From: JAWVFM01 sp963771655
GTDB taxonomy: Bacteria > Actinomycetota > Thermoleophilia > Solirubrobacterales > 70-9
NCBI GenBank assembly: GCA_963771655.1
Contig: CAVYUG010000015.1
Coordinates: forward strand, 1 to 30,087
DNA length: 30,087 nt
Direction of reading: 5' to 3'
Position 1 is the stretch's first letter, and each line of letters starts with the position of its first letter. The translations under genes were made by a program, and so were the position numbers. Below the pieces are notes generated by a model. It was not told the DNA's origin. It searched no databases and saw nothing but the letters and a program-made list of their open reading frames with translations. Below are positions 1 through 8,957 of this stretch, piece by piece.

Positions 1-470
1 GCCGCTCGCATCATTCCCGACAGGGCGATGGCGACGCACGATGCGAGCGCGATGACGTAGCCGTAGGCGAGGCTGATCCCGGCCTCCTCGACGCCGGCGC
101 CCGGGCGGTCGACGATGCCGCTGTAGCCGATGAGCACCGTGCCGAGGGCCCCCGCCATCATCGTCAGCTCGCCGAGCCGCCATCCGACGGCGCGCCCCCT
201 CAACAGGACGAGCAGGAGCACGGGCGATGCCAGCGCCACCCCGAGGATCACCCAGCGCATCAGCTGGAAGGTCTGAAAGCCGGTGCAGGACAGGCGGTTC
301 GCACCGCAGACGAAGCCGTCACCCGCCATGCGCGTGGGCGTGTCGGCGAGCGAGTACCAGGGCAGGAACAGCAGGCTCACGACAAGCGCGACGGACGCAA
401 CGATGCCGACGACCTCCCACGGGCCAGGTCGCGGCGGCGCGATGCCGCTCCGCGCCGCGGCGGTCGTCAT
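1..470 (-). CDS. Four-helix membrane protein, last gene of mce operon (partial, runs off left edge)
   Basis: This gene starts at ATG 468-470, inside the stop of the last mce gene (ATGA overlap), so it is translationally coupled to the transporter operon. The frame stays open for about 156 residues to the window edge, so the C-terminus is missing. Four hydrophobic stretches are visible at about residues 20-42, 70-91, 100-120 and 131-153. The first ends in an FLPWYS motif, which I associate with small actinobacterial membrane proteins of unknown function. The loop after helix 1 has two cysteines (C55 and C62) that could form an extracytoplasmic disulfide. I do not recognise a named family. Position suggests an accessory subunit of the Mce system, comparable to Mce-associated membrane proteins in mycobacteria, but I see no sequence similarity to those. 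Confidence 0.75.
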   Translation of the reverse strand, partial: MTTAAARSGIAPPRPGPWEVVGIVASVALVVSLLFLPWYSLADTPTRMAGDGFVCGANRLSCTGFQTFQLMRWVILGVALASPVLLLVLLRGRAVGWRLGELTMMAGALGTVLIGYSGIVDRPGAGVEEAGISLAYGYVIALASCVAIALSGMMRA

Positions 471-1882
471 CGCGCCCTCTCCAGGTGGGGGAACGACCTC
501 GTTTGGCCGTCGAAGGTCCAGGGCTTCTGAGTGCGACAGGGCGGCGGGCCCGCCCCGACCCCCACCGGCGGGAACACCAGCGGGTTGCCGAGGTTGTCGC
601 AATCCCAGGCGCGGATGCCGCCGCCCGCGATGTCACCGAGCGAGCCCGGCCGTGGATAGGGGTTGTGGCGGTTGGTCGGCGAGCGCTGCCCGTAGCCGAA
701 CGAGTCCTCGTTGAGAAGCGGTAGCAGCACCCGCAGGTAGTGCTTGCGTCCCCCGTTCGCCGTCTCGGCGCTCGCCTGGCCCGATGCTGCGCCCTTTGCG
801 ACCGCCGCGCCGATGTCCCGCCGGTAGGTCGCCGCCAGCTGGAAGAACGGTTCCAGGTTGCGGTTGGCGGGGTAGAGCTCGTCGACCAGCGGCTTCGATG
901 CCCGAAGGACCCTCGTGGAAGCGGGCAGGCCGCGGCGCGCGGCGTGCATCACCGAAGGCAGCTCGCGGAAGAGCCCGGCAAGCTGGGGACTGAGCTCGGC
1001 CGTGGCGACGAGGCTCGAGCGCAAGCCGGGAGCGAGCTCGCGGATGCGGCGGAGCGCCGGGCCGAGCGTGACCGCCGTGCGACGGTAGGCCACGAGCGCC
1101 CGCCGCAGGTCGCCGATGAACGGGGGCAGCGCCTTGACGGTCGCCGTGAGCCGGCGGTTGCGCGCGGCGGTCGTCGCGAGCACCCCCTCGCCCGCGGTGA
1201 CGAGGCTTTGAAGCTCGCCGCGGCGCGTGCCGAGTGCCTCGAGCACCTGCGCGGAGCTCGAGACGAGCTGACGCACCGATGCGCGCTGGCGATCGAGGAT
1301 CCCGGCGACGGTGCCCAGCCCGCCGATCGCATCGGGCGCCGCGCCGATGGCGGCGTTGAGGTCGGCGCCGCGCCCGCGCGCCGAGGCCGCGAGCTCGGTC
1401 ACGAACCGGCGCAGCGCCTTGCGCGTGGGCGGGTCGAAGGTGGCGAGCACCTGGTCGAGCCGCTGCGTCGAGGCGATGTGCGAGCTCGGAAGCCGTCCTC
1501 CGTCGGCGAGCTTGGGGGCCTCGGGGTCGCCCGGCGTGAGCTCGACATAGGTCTCGCCGAGCAGCGTCTTGTTGCGAAGGATCGCGTGGGTGTCGCTGGG
1601 GATGGGCGCGTAGCCGTCGTCGAGCTCGATCACGACCTTGGTCCGCTCGCCGGCAGGCGTGGTCGAGATGACCTTGCCCACGGGGACCCCGGCGATCCGC
1701 ACGCTCGCATTCGGGTAGAGGTTCGCCGCCTGCGGGAACGAGGCCTCGAGCGTGTAGCCCTCGGGGTTGAGTGGGGTCGGGCCGCCGAACGACTTCCAGA
1801 AGAAGATCGCGACGCACACCGCCGCGAGAGCGAAGGCCGCCGCCATCAGGACCGAGCCGAGTTTCGGGGCTTGCGTCTGCAT
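467..1882 (-). CDS. Mce-family substrate-binding protein (sixth, MceF position)
   Basis: Secreted or membrane-anchored lipid-binding subunit of an Mce transporter, 471 aa. One N-terminal transmembrane helix (about residues 9-26) is followed by the MCE/MlaD beta-barrel domain at about 35-120, with the family signature VRIAGVPVGKV and a later LLGETYVELTPG. A long alpha-helical region follows (about 135-390), typical of actinobacterial Mce proteins that form a hydrophobic tunnel. The C-terminal tail carries a cysteine pair (WDCDN and PPCRTQ). The frame is open upstream to 2032, but that extension is arginine/serine-rich shadow sequence. I chose ATG 1880-1882 because it precedes the helix and lies 7 bp after the preceding stop. 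No lipobox cysteine is seen. The stop overlaps the next gene by 4 bp. Confidence 0.9.
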   Translation of the reverse strand: MQTQAPKLGSVLMAAAFALAAVCVAIFFWKSFGGPTPLNPEGYTLEASFPQAANLYPNASVRIAGVPVGKVISTTPAGERTKVVIELDDGYAPIPSDTHAILRNKTLLGETYVELTPGDPEAPKLADGGRLPSSHIASTQRLDQVLATFDPPTRKALRRFVTELAASARGRGADLNAAIGAAPDAIGGLGTVAGILDRQRASVRQLVSSSAQVLEALGTRRGELQSLVTAGEGVLATTAARNRRLTATVKALPPFIGDLRRALVAYRRTAVTLGPALRRIRELAPGLRSSLVATAELSPQLAGLFRELPSVMHAARRGLPASTRVLRASKPLVDELYPANRNLEPFFQLAATYRRDIGAAVAKGAASGQASAETANGGRKHYLRVLLPLLNEDSFGYGQRSPTNRHNPYPRPGSLGDIAGGGIRAWDCDNLGNPLVFPPVGVGAGPPPCRTQKPWTFDGQTRSFPHLERAR

Positions 1883-1889
1883 CAGGCTT

Positions 1890-3158
1890 TCATGGGCAGG
1901 CCGGGATCTGGCCGGTGAACAGGAGGACGAGAGGGGCGAGGCCGGGCTGCTCGCTGAGCGACGAGCACGAGACGAGCGCGAGCCCGTGGGCGGCGGCGCC
2001 CTGCGCGTCCTCGACCGACACCACCGAGTCAACGTCGTGGGAGGCCCAGGCGAGCCAGTACAGGTAGCCCTCGTCGCTCCCGGGCGGGTTGTAGGAGAGC
2101 TCGTTTGCGGTGTAGTCGAGGATCCTGAACGCGGTGGCGATGTCGGGGCTCACGGCCTGAAGGCCATCCGCGACGTGCCCGAGGTCGCGGTTGATCGGGA
2201 TCGCGGCGCGCAGGACGGGCTTCGAGGCGTGGACCAGCGGCACCGATTGGCCGAGGAGGTCATTGGTCGCGCGAAGGCCGGCCGGGAGGCCCGCGATCGA
2301 GGGGCGCAGCGCGCGCAGCGTCGGCGCCAGGGCGCGCGCCAGGGTCGCGACGTGGCCGAACGTCGTTCTCGAGAGGTGCAGCGTTCCGGGGAGGCGCGAC
2401 ACGGACTCGCTCAGGGCCGCGCGCTGGCTGGAGAACGCGCGGAGCGTCGCGTCGCCCGCACCCACGACCTGAGCGAGCTCGTGGTCGTTGCTCCCGGCGG
2501 CGTCCGCGAGGACCCCGAGGTTGTGGACGACCCTGGCCAGCTCGTCGCGCCGCGCGACGAGGAGGTCGCCGATCCGGCGCGCCTGCGCCGTGGTGGGCCC
2601 GAGGGCCCGAAGCGTGCGCTGCAGATCGTCGCCGTTTCCGCGGAGGCCGCTCTCCGCAGACACCACGAGCGCCCCGAGATAGGAACGAGTGTCGGCGTCG
2701 AGCGTGCGGGTGAGATCGTCGTACGACGGCGGCACGTTCGTCCGCGAGTGCGGGATCGTCGCGCCGTCCGGGAGCGGGGGGTTGGAGCGCAGGCCCGGAT
2801 CGAGGTCGACCTCCATGTCCTGGAGCGGCGTGTTGGGCGCGAGCGTCGCCGTTGCGTCGGAGTAGACGTGCGGCAGCTTCCCGGGGTCGATCGACATGGT
2901 CACATCGGCGGCCCCGTCGCGCAGGTCCGCGCCGAGGACGGTCCCGACGCGCACGCCGGCAACGTTCACCGGCTGTCCGAGCCCGGGCTCGAGACCGGCG
3001 GCGTTGGAGAAGTCCGCGTGGATCTCGTAGCGGTCCGCGAAGGGCGATGTGAATCGCTCCTTCGAGAGGATGTACGCCCCCGAGGCCACCCCGATGACCA
3101 TGAGGAAGGCGATCGCGACCACCCACCGCCCGTAGCGCTCGATCTGCCGGCGGAGCAT
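1890..3158 (-). CDS. Mce-family substrate-binding protein (fifth, MceE position)
   Basis: Mce protein of 422 aa, with one N-terminal transmembrane helix (about residues 12-31) and an MCE domain at about 42-120 (VNVAGVRVGTV, then NTPLQDMEVDLDPG). A long helical domain and a short C-terminal tail with two cysteines (SCSS and the terminal PACP) follow. The start ATG 3156-3158 sits in the stop of the preceding mce gene (ATGA); the frame runs open far upstream, but that part is shadow sequence of the neighbour. In mycobacteria the MceE-position protein is often a lipoprotein (LprK type). Here the N-terminal hydrophobic segment contains no cysteine, so it is probably anchored by an uncleaved helix. 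Its role is inferred from family and operon: one of six subunits guiding lipid across the envelope to the YrbE permeases. Confidence 0.9.
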   Translation of the reverse strand: MLRRQIERYGRWVVAIAFLMVIGVASGAYILSKERFTSPFADRYEIHADFSNAAGLEPGLGQPVNVAGVRVGTVLGADLRDGAADVTMSIDPGKLPHVYSDATATLAPNTPLQDMEVDLDPGLRSNPPLPDGATIPHSRTNVPPSYDDLTRTLDADTRSYLGALVVSAESGLRGNGDDLQRTLRALGPTTAQARRIGDLLVARRDELARVVHNLGVLADAAGSNDHELAQVVGAGDATLRAFSSQRAALSESVSRLPGTLHLSRTTFGHVATLARALAPTLRALRPSIAGLPAGLRATNDLLGQSVPLVHASKPVLRAAIPINRDLGHVADGLQAVSPDIATAFRILDYTANELSYNPPGSDEGYLYWLAWASHDVDSVVSVEDAQGAAAHGLALVSCSSLSEQPGLAPLVLLFTGQIPACP

Positions 3159-4675
3159 CAGCCGCCCCCTCCCCCCGCGCGGACGGCGGGGTGGGCGAGA
3201 AGGCGCCGGACCTCGCCCAGGCCCAGGCTGGGCGTCCGGGACTTCGTGGTCGTCGGCGAGGTGGCGGGGCCGGTGCTCGCCGACAGATCGGGGGCGGCCT
3301 GCTTCGTGCAGGGGGCATCGGGTCGGAACGGCGGCGTCCGCCCGGGCCCGAGCCAGACGGGGCGCGAGCCCAGAAGCGGCTGCGGCGTCGTCCCGAAGAG
3401 CTGTCCCAGGCCGGGGATGGCGCCGGTCGAGACCGTGCCGGGCCCGATGGCGCCCAGGTAGCGGAACCAGGGGCCGTTGGCGTCGAAGTTCTGCGCGGCG
3501 CTCGCGAGCCCAACGGTGGCGTGCAGGAAGTCCTGCCACACCGGGCGCCCGCTCGAGAGCGGACCGTCGTCGACCGGCGAGCGGAGCGTCGGCATCACGT
3601 TGTCCTTCAGGCACGTGACGATCGGTCCGGCGAGCGGAAAGAGCCCGCGGGAGAGGACTGAGAACCGCGGCGTGTTGCGAAGCAGGGGCCGGATGCCGCC
3701 GAGAAGCTCGGCGACCTGTGATGGCTTGCCGATGCCGCGAAGCTCGACGTTCAGACGGTGGAGGCGACGCAGCACGGGCGGTACGTAGCGGTCCGCCGGA
3801 CGGAGCTCGTCGATGAACTGGTTCACGTGCGGGACGACCGCGTCGACCGCGTCGAGGGCCGCCGGCGCGGCGCGGAGCAGCCGGTCGGCCTCGACGATGG
3901 TGCGCCCGAGGGACCCGGGGTGGGCGACCAGAGCCGACGACGTCTGATTGAGGCCGGTGACGAGGCCGGCGAGCGCCGTGTCGCGCTCGGCGAGCTGCCC
4001 GGTGGCGCGGGCGGCGGCGGAGATCAGGTGCGACAGGTCGTGCGGGGCGGTGCCCTGGGCCGCGACCGAGATGACGGCCAGGTCCCGGAGCGTGGGCGGC
4101 AGGTGCGCGATCGTCGCGCGGAGGCCCTCGGTGCCGCCGCCCGCTAGCGCGATGTCGGTCTGCTTGACGATGCGCCTCAGGGCTTCGCGGCGCGGCAGCG
4201 TGAGCGTGGAGAGGATCTGATCGAACTGCACCGGCACCGCGGTCTGCGGGCGCGGGATGGTCCCTCCGGAGCCGAGCTCCGGCGCGCTCGGGCTGCCGGA
4301 GGCGAGGTCGACGTAGAACCCGCCCTCGAGAAAGAGGCGCGGCTTGATCGTCGCCGTGGCGTCGGTGTGGATGGGCAGCCCGCTCGAGCTGATCTCGAGC
4401 GATACGTCGGCCGTTGTCCCGGGGCCGCGCGCGATGGCGTTCACCTGGCCGACGTTGATGCCGGCGATCCGCACCGGCGAGCCGGGACGCAGCTGCCCCG
4501 AGTTGGCGAAGATCGCGTCGACCGTGAACGGCTGGGAGAACGGAGAGCGGCTCGAGAACGCCGCGTAGGTGGCGATGCCGATCACCAGCAGGCCGACGAT
4601 GCCGATTGCGAACGGCCGCGCGACGCGTTGCTGCGCCGCCCGGCCTCGTGCGCCGACCCGGCCACGCCGCGTCAC
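3158..4675 (-). CDS. Mce-family substrate-binding protein (fourth, MceD position)
   Basis: Mce protein of 505 aa starting at GTG 4673-4675, which overlaps the preceding stop (GTGA). An arginine-rich cytoplasmic N-terminus of about 20 residues precedes a transmembrane helix (about 21-42). The MCE domain (about 48-130) carries VRIAGINVGQV and LFLEGGFYVDLASG. The helical region extends to about residue 390. The tail contains the conserved-looking block NGPWFRYLGAIGPG, which resembles the GTWLRFIPI block in the neighbouring MceC-position protein, so the two tails may share a fold. The last 60 residues are Pro/Thr/Ser/Gly-rich and probably disordered, ending in five glycines. Subunit of the lipid importer encoded by this operon. 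Confidence 0.9.
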   Translation of the reverse strand: MTRRGRVGARGRAAQQRVARPFAIGIVGLLVIGIATYAAFSSRSPFSQPFTVDAIFANSGQLRPGSPVRIAGINVGQVNAIARGPGTTADVSLEISSSGLPIHTDATATIKPRLFLEGGFYVDLASGSPSAPELGSGGTIPRPQTAVPVQFDQILSTLTLPRREALRRIVKQTDIALAGGGTEGLRATIAHLPPTLRDLAVISVAAQGTAPHDLSHLISAAARATGQLAERDTALAGLVTGLNQTSSALVAHPGSLGRTIVEADRLLRAAPAALDAVDAVVPHVNQFIDELRPADRYVPPVLRRLHRLNVELRGIGKPSQVAELLGGIRPLLRNTPRFSVLSRGLFPLAGPIVTCLKDNVMPTLRSPVDDGPLSSGRPVWQDFLHATVGLASAAQNFDANGPWFRYLGAIGPGTVSTGAIPGLGQLFGTTPQPLLGSRPVWLGPGRTPPFRPDAPCTKQAAPDLSASTGPATSPTTTKSRTPSLGLGEVRRLLAHPAVRAGGGGG

Positions 4676-6087
4676 GGCGCACCGCCCAGGCCCTGTGAGA
4701 GCAGGCCGGCGGCGCGTGCCCTAGCCATCGCCTCGCGCGGCGGGTGCGTGTTCGCGGCCGCGGTCCCCTGATTGCCGGGGATGTTGCCGATGCGCTGTGC
4801 CCCCGAGTAGGTCTCGTTGCCGGCCTCGCACTCGCGCGCCGTCTCGTGGGGGTAGTAGTTGAGGTGCAGGTCGGCGGAGGGCTTCGGACTCTGGAAGGCC
4901 TGGGGCGAGCCGAGGATCGGGATGAACCGCAGCCAGGTACCGGACGCATCGCCCTCGCTCAGCGCGGAGGTCGTGTTGCGGAAGAACGCGCCGAACGTGT
5001 TGCAGGTGACCTGCTCGGGATAGAGCACGCGAAGGGTCGGCTTCGCGGCCGCGACCGTGTCGGCGAGCGTCCGGATCGTGCCGGATGTCGCCGGGTCGCG
5101 GGTGAGCTGGTCGAACGCGGCGATCGCGGGGTCGATCAGGCCATGTGTGCGCTCGTGAAGGGCGGCCGTGCCGAGCCGCAGCGCCTTCGCGAGCTGCCTC
5201 GTCGTGGACGGGAGGAGCCGCACGTCGGGCTCGAGCGCCGCCGTCGTCCGACTGGCGCTCGAGACGACCGGCGCGAGGCGGCGGAGCGTGCTCGTGGCCA
5301 GGGCTTCGGTCGACGGCAGCTCATCCAGGGTGCGACCCAGCGCGGGGCCGGCCGCGTTGAGGGCGGCCAGGGTCACCGCGCCCCCGTCGATCACGCCACC
5401 GAGCTGCGGGGCGACCGCGCCGAGGGCGTCGGTGACCGTCGCGGCGCCGTCGATGAAGCCGGCGAGGTTCGTGTTCGGGTCGGCCAGCGCGGCGAGGAGG
5501 CGATCGAGCGGGCCGATGAGGCGCCGCGTCGCCCCGATCGTCTCGTTGAGGTCGCCCCCGCGAGCGGCGAGCCCGAGGCCGAGCTCGTTCACCGTGCCGC
5601 GGACCCCCGCCGTCGAGCGGCGGTCGAAGACCCGCAGCGCCTGGCTGATGTCGGTCACGCGGCGGGCTTGGCTCAGAGGCAGGATGCCCCCGTCGGGGAT
5701 GCCCTTCTTCGCCTGGCCGGGATAGAGGGCCAGGTACTTCCCGCCCAGGATCGACCCCGCCTGCACGCGCGCATGGCTGTCGACGGGAAGGTCGGCGACG
5801 TCGGGGTTCAGGGCCACGTCGACACGGGCGAGCGGCCGGCGGCCACCGGCGCGCGTCATCGCGCGCACGCGGGTTACGAGCCCAACCCGGGCGCCGCCGA
5901 TCCGGACCTGGTCGGACTGGACGAGCTCCTGGGCGTCGGGGACGTCGACCGAGATCCTGTACGCCGCGAGGAACGGGATCCCCCGGCTCGCGTTGTAGGA
6001 GATCCACACGGCGGCGCCGAGGATCATCAGGAAGAGCGTCCCGACGAGGACCTCGTTGCGCAGTGCCTGTCGGGTGTGCGTCCTCAT
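4672..6087 (-). CDS. Mce-family substrate-binding protein (third, MceC position)
   Basis: Mce protein of 471 aa. A transmembrane helix at about residues 13-30 is followed by an MCE domain at about 42-135 with VRIGGARVGLV and SILGGKYLALYPG. The motif NELGLGLAARGGDLNETIGA (about 168-187) is the hallmark start of the long helical domain in actinobacterial Mce proteins; the same block in the MceB-position gene is where that gene is frameshifted. The C-terminal part has cysteines in VTCNTFG and ARECEAG and the tryptophan-containing block GTWLRFIPI. The start ATG 6085-6087 overlaps the upstream stop (ATGA), and its own stop overlaps the downstream GTG. Intact, with no lipobox. Confidence 0.9.
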   Translation of the reverse strand: MRTHTRQALRNEVLVGTLFLMILGAAVWISYNASRGIPFLAAYRISVDVPDAQELVQSDQVRIGGARVGLVTRVRAMTRAGGRRPLARVDVALNPDVADLPVDSHARVQAGSILGGKYLALYPGQAKKGIPDGGILPLSQARRVTDISQALRVFDRRSTAGVRGTVNELGLGLAARGGDLNETIGATRRLIGPLDRLLAALADPNTNLAGFIDGAATVTDALGAVAPQLGGVIDGGAVTLAALNAAGPALGRTLDELPSTEALATSTLRRLAPVVSSASRTTAALEPDVRLLPSTTRQLAKALRLGTAALHERTHGLIDPAIAAFDQLTRDPATSGTIRTLADTVAAAKPTLRVLYPEQVTCNTFGAFFRNTTSALSEGDASGTWLRFIPILGSPQAFQSPKPSADLHLNYYPHETARECEAGNETYSGAQRIGNIPGNQGTAAANTHPPREAMARARAAGLLSQGLGGAP

Positions 6088-7641
6088 CCGAGCAGGTACT
6101 GCAGGAGGTCGTTGAGGGGCGTGTGGTCCCGGCCAGGCTTGTGGTCACCGCCCTGACCGCCACCCAGGATCGGCGGCAGGTGAAGGCCGGGGATATGGAG
6201 GTCGGGAACGTGGATCGGCGGAGTGCCGGGCGCCGGCGTTGGGTTGGGCGGCGAGGGAGTGGGCCCGGCCGGTCCGCCGGAATCGCCCCCTGATGCGGAT
6301 GAGTGCCGCCTAGCGGTACCTATCCGCATCGGGGCCGATCGGCCTCCCCCTCGCTGCCCTTGCCCGCTCGACCCCGCCGACCCCGCCGACCCCGCCTGGT
6401 CGTAGTAGTGCGCGCTGCAACCCGAGCCCGGCTTCGCCGTGTAGCCGACGCACGAGTTGAGGATGATCTCCGACGGCAGCACGTGCGAGGTGGCGTCGAA
6501 GCGCGCGCTCCCGGCGGCCAGGTAGTAGAAGAGCTTCAGGGTGTTCTCGATGAACCCGCGGTCCCGCAGGTTCGAGAACAGGCTCGAGAGCTCGGGGGCC
6601 ACCGGTGCCGCGGCGTCCGTGAAGCGACGCGCGAGCGCGAGCGTCGGCTTCGAGCGGTGGAGCGTGGGCAGGGTGTGGGCGAGCGTCTTGCGCAGGCCGC
6701 GAAGCACCGGATCGGAGGTGGCGGCGAACGCCCGGAGGTTGGTGAGCGTGCGCGTGAACGGCTTCGCCGACCGGCCGAGCGCGGTGACCATCGGTGTCGC
6801 CCCGACGGCGAAGCGGTCCGTGCGCCGCAGCGTCGGCTCCGCGGCGCGGAGCAGCGGCGGCAGGCGCCGGACCGCGTCGGCGAGAGCCCGGCCGTGGGCC
6901 GCCGTGGTCGTGGTGAGGCGCGCGGCCTGGGTGATGAAGTCGCTCACGCGCTCCGGCCTCGATGCCAGCTCCGAAGCGACGTGATCCGTTGCGTCGACGA
7001 TGGTCGCAAGCTGCCGGCGCTCGCCCGAGAGAATCCCGATCACCCGCCGCGCCTGCGTGAGCGCGGGGTTGGTGCGGCGGAGGATCGCGTTGACGGTCGT
7101 CGCCGCGCGCCGCGAGGCCGATTCCCAGCTCGTTGACGAGGATCGTGAGGCGATCCGCCGTCGGCGCCGTCCAGATCTGGAAGAGGCCGTTCAGGTTCAC
7201 GGGCACGCTGGTGTGCGAGACGGGCACGGTCGGCGTCGTCCCACCGCTTCCCGCCAGCGTGCTCGCGGGCGGCGCGCCCGGGTCGCATTGGATGAAGTTC
7301 TCCGCCGTCAGGCCCTCCGGCCTGATCTCGCAATGGGCGTCCGCCCGGAAAGGCGCGAACCGCGGGTCCACCGCGAGCTTGACCCGCGCCTTGAAGTCCC
7401 GGGTGAGCGAGACGTCCTGGACCGTGCCCACCCGGACGCCCGCCACCTTGACGAGCTGGCCGGGGATGATCCCCTTCGCCGTGTCGAAGACCGCGTCGAC
7501 CTGGTAGTCGCCGGGCGGGGCTGCGTTGATGCCGAAGAACTGGCTGCCGGGCAGGCCGCTGACGATCCGGGTCACGTCGACGCCGGCGGTCCGGATCGTG
7601 ACCGCCGCGAGGAGCAGGGCGATGAGGGCCATGCGCCTCAT
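6084..7641 (-). CDS. Mce-family substrate-binding protein (second, MceB position), frameshifted by +1
   Basis: Starts at ATG 7639-7641 within the preceding stop (ATGA). The first ~180 residues read normally: a hydrophobic N-terminus (2-16) and an MCE domain with VKVAGVRVGTV and LTAENFIQCDPG. They run to NELGIGLAARGDD. There the frame breaks; the rest (VNAILRRTNPALTQARRVIG onward, to residue ~518) continues in another frame to a stop at 6084. Removing one G of the pair at 7095-7096 restores a single 518-aa protein, so I treat this as one gene with a single-base insertion. As written, translation would continue in the wrong frame to a stop near 6310. The restored C-terminus has an AGS-repeat linker and a Pro-rich segment with repeated VPDLHIPGLHLP spacing. 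The break may be a sequencing error, because the frames of both flanking genes remain coupled and intact. Confidence 0.85.
6370..6396. repeat. Three tandem copies of a 9-bp unit (GACCCCGCC)
   Basis: Three perfect head-to-tail copies of GACCCCGCC lie inside the MceB-position gene. On the coding (minus) strand they encode an Ala-Gly-Ser repeat in the flexible linker between the helical domain and the proline-rich tail. In-frame 9-bp units can change copy number by slippage without breaking the gene. Confidence 0.8.
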
Positions 7642-8957
7642 TGGTGGTCCTGGGACTCCTCGCAGATCGAGCTCGACGGCACCCAGGGGTTCGACTTGTC
7701 GGGGGCGGCCTCTGCCGCGCCGCCCGGGCAGCGGGCGAGGAGGCCGGTGCGGTACTGCGTGAGCCCGGGCAGGTTGGGGGGCGCGAGCAGCGAGGAGCCG
7801 AAGATCCCGCCCGAGCCCTGAAGCGGCGTGATGCGGACGTAGTCGCCGTTGGCGTCGTACGCGCCGCCGACGCCGCCGGCGAGCCCGTTGAAGAAGCCGT
7901 TGATGAAGTCGGGCGCGTACGGGCGCGTCGCCCGGAAGATCGGCAGGGCCCCGTGAACCGACCGCGTCGTCTGTCGCGTGAGGGGCACCGTCGTGCGCGC
8001 GATGCCGCGGAAGCTCGCGAAAGCCCGCCGGAGCGACGGCAGCGTCGACCGCAGGTCCTCGACGAGCGGGCCGGACCTCCGCAGCCCCGGCCCGAACGCG
8101 CGCAGGACGCGGACGAGCGGGATCGTCGCCGGGACCACCTGAAGGGTGCGCCGTGAGGAGAGCAGGGTCTTGCCGCTGCGGCGCAGGACCGAGGGCGCGC
8201 GGACAAGCGCGTCGTCGAGCGCCGAGCGCTGCGACGCGACCTCGCGGAGCGCCGCGGCGGTGCTCGCCACGCCCTGCTCGAGGTCCGGCCGCCGCGAGGC
8301 GAGCGTGGCGGCCACCGATCCGGCGTCGTGGATCAGCCGCTCGAAGGAGAGCTGGTCGCGCGCGATCTCGGAGGTGAGAGCCGTCGTCTCCGAGAGCGCG
8401 GGGTTCAGGAGGTGGATCGTCCGGTTGGCCTGCGGCGTGACCCCGGCGAGCGAGCGCGCGCCGCCCTTGAAGATGCGCTGGAGGCGCGCGCGCGTCGAGG
8501 GGTCGAGCGAGTCGAGGACCGTGTCGAGGTCGACGATCGGCTGGGTGTGGGACATGTCGATCACGCCGCCGCTGGAAATCGGGGGCGCGCCCTGCGGGCC
8601 GGGCGTCAGCGCGACGTAGCGGTTCGCGACGCCCGATGCGCCGACCGACCGGATCGAGGCCGTCGTGCCGCCCGGAAGCGGATGGAAGCGGTCATCGGAG
8701 ATCTCGAGCGAGACGTCGGCTTGAGCGTCGCCGGTCAGCTCGATGTCGCTGACCTTGCCGACCTCGATCCCGCCGATCTCGACCAGGTCCCCGTCGACGA
8801 GCTGCCCCGCGTCGACGAAGCGCGCGTGGACCGTGTACCCGGAGCCCCCGCCGAGGACCACCCAGAGCAGTACGACCCAGCCGACGATGATCGCCGCGAC
8901 AGCCGCGCGCCTTCCCCAGTAGACGCGCTGGGTCGGCCTCGCAAGCGAAGCCTCCAT
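7638..8957 (-). CDS. Mce-family substrate-binding protein (first, MceA position)
   Basis: Mce protein of 439 aa. The frame is open to 9557, but the real start is ATG 8955-8957, which overlaps the stop of the YrbE permease (8957-8959) and directly precedes a transmembrane helix (about residues 17-36). The MCE domain at about 40-125 has VEIGGIEVGKV and ASGVANRYVALTPG. The helical domain starts near residue 150 with many Arg/Leu/Ala heptads. The tail includes FINGFFNGLAGGVGGAYDANGDYVRI, a conserved-looking block before the C-terminus, and two cysteines (ARCPGG and SICEES). First substrate-binding subunit in the operon, directly after the two permeases, the canonical actinobacterial arrangement. 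Confidence 0.9.
   Translation of the reverse strand: MEASLARPTQRVYWGRRAAVAAIIVGWVVLLWVVLGGGSGYTVHARFVDAGQLVDGDLVEIGGIEVGKVSDIELTGDAQADVSLEISDDRFHPLPGGTTASIRSVGASGVANRYVALTPGPQGAPPISSGGVIDMSHTQPIVDLDTVLDSLDPSTRARLQRIFKGGARSLAGVTPQANRTIHLLNPALSETTALTSEIARDQLSFERLIHDAGSVAATLASRRPDLEQGVASTAAALREVASQRSALDDALVRAPSVLRRSGKTLLSSRRTLQVVPATIPLVRVLRAFGPGLRRSGPLVEDLRSTLPSLRRAFASFRGIARTTVPLTRQTTRSVHGALPIFRATRPYAPDFINGFFNGLAGGVGGAYDANGDYVRITPLQGSGGIFGSSLLAPPNLPGLTQYRTGLLARCPGGAAEAAPDKSNPWVPSSSICEESQDHQ

Noticed and set aside
1767..3461. Long plus-strand open frames across the mce operon and across ppk1 (also 22325-25108)
   Set aside because: They are antisense shadows of GC-rich genes, rich in Arg, Gly and Ala, with no domain signatures; the opposite strand has clear protein families.
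1890..4949. A 1019-codon open frame on the minus strand
   Set aside because: Only its last 422 codons encode an Mce protein; the rest is an out-of-frame reading of neighbouring mce genes, with the usual Arg/Pro/Ala bias.
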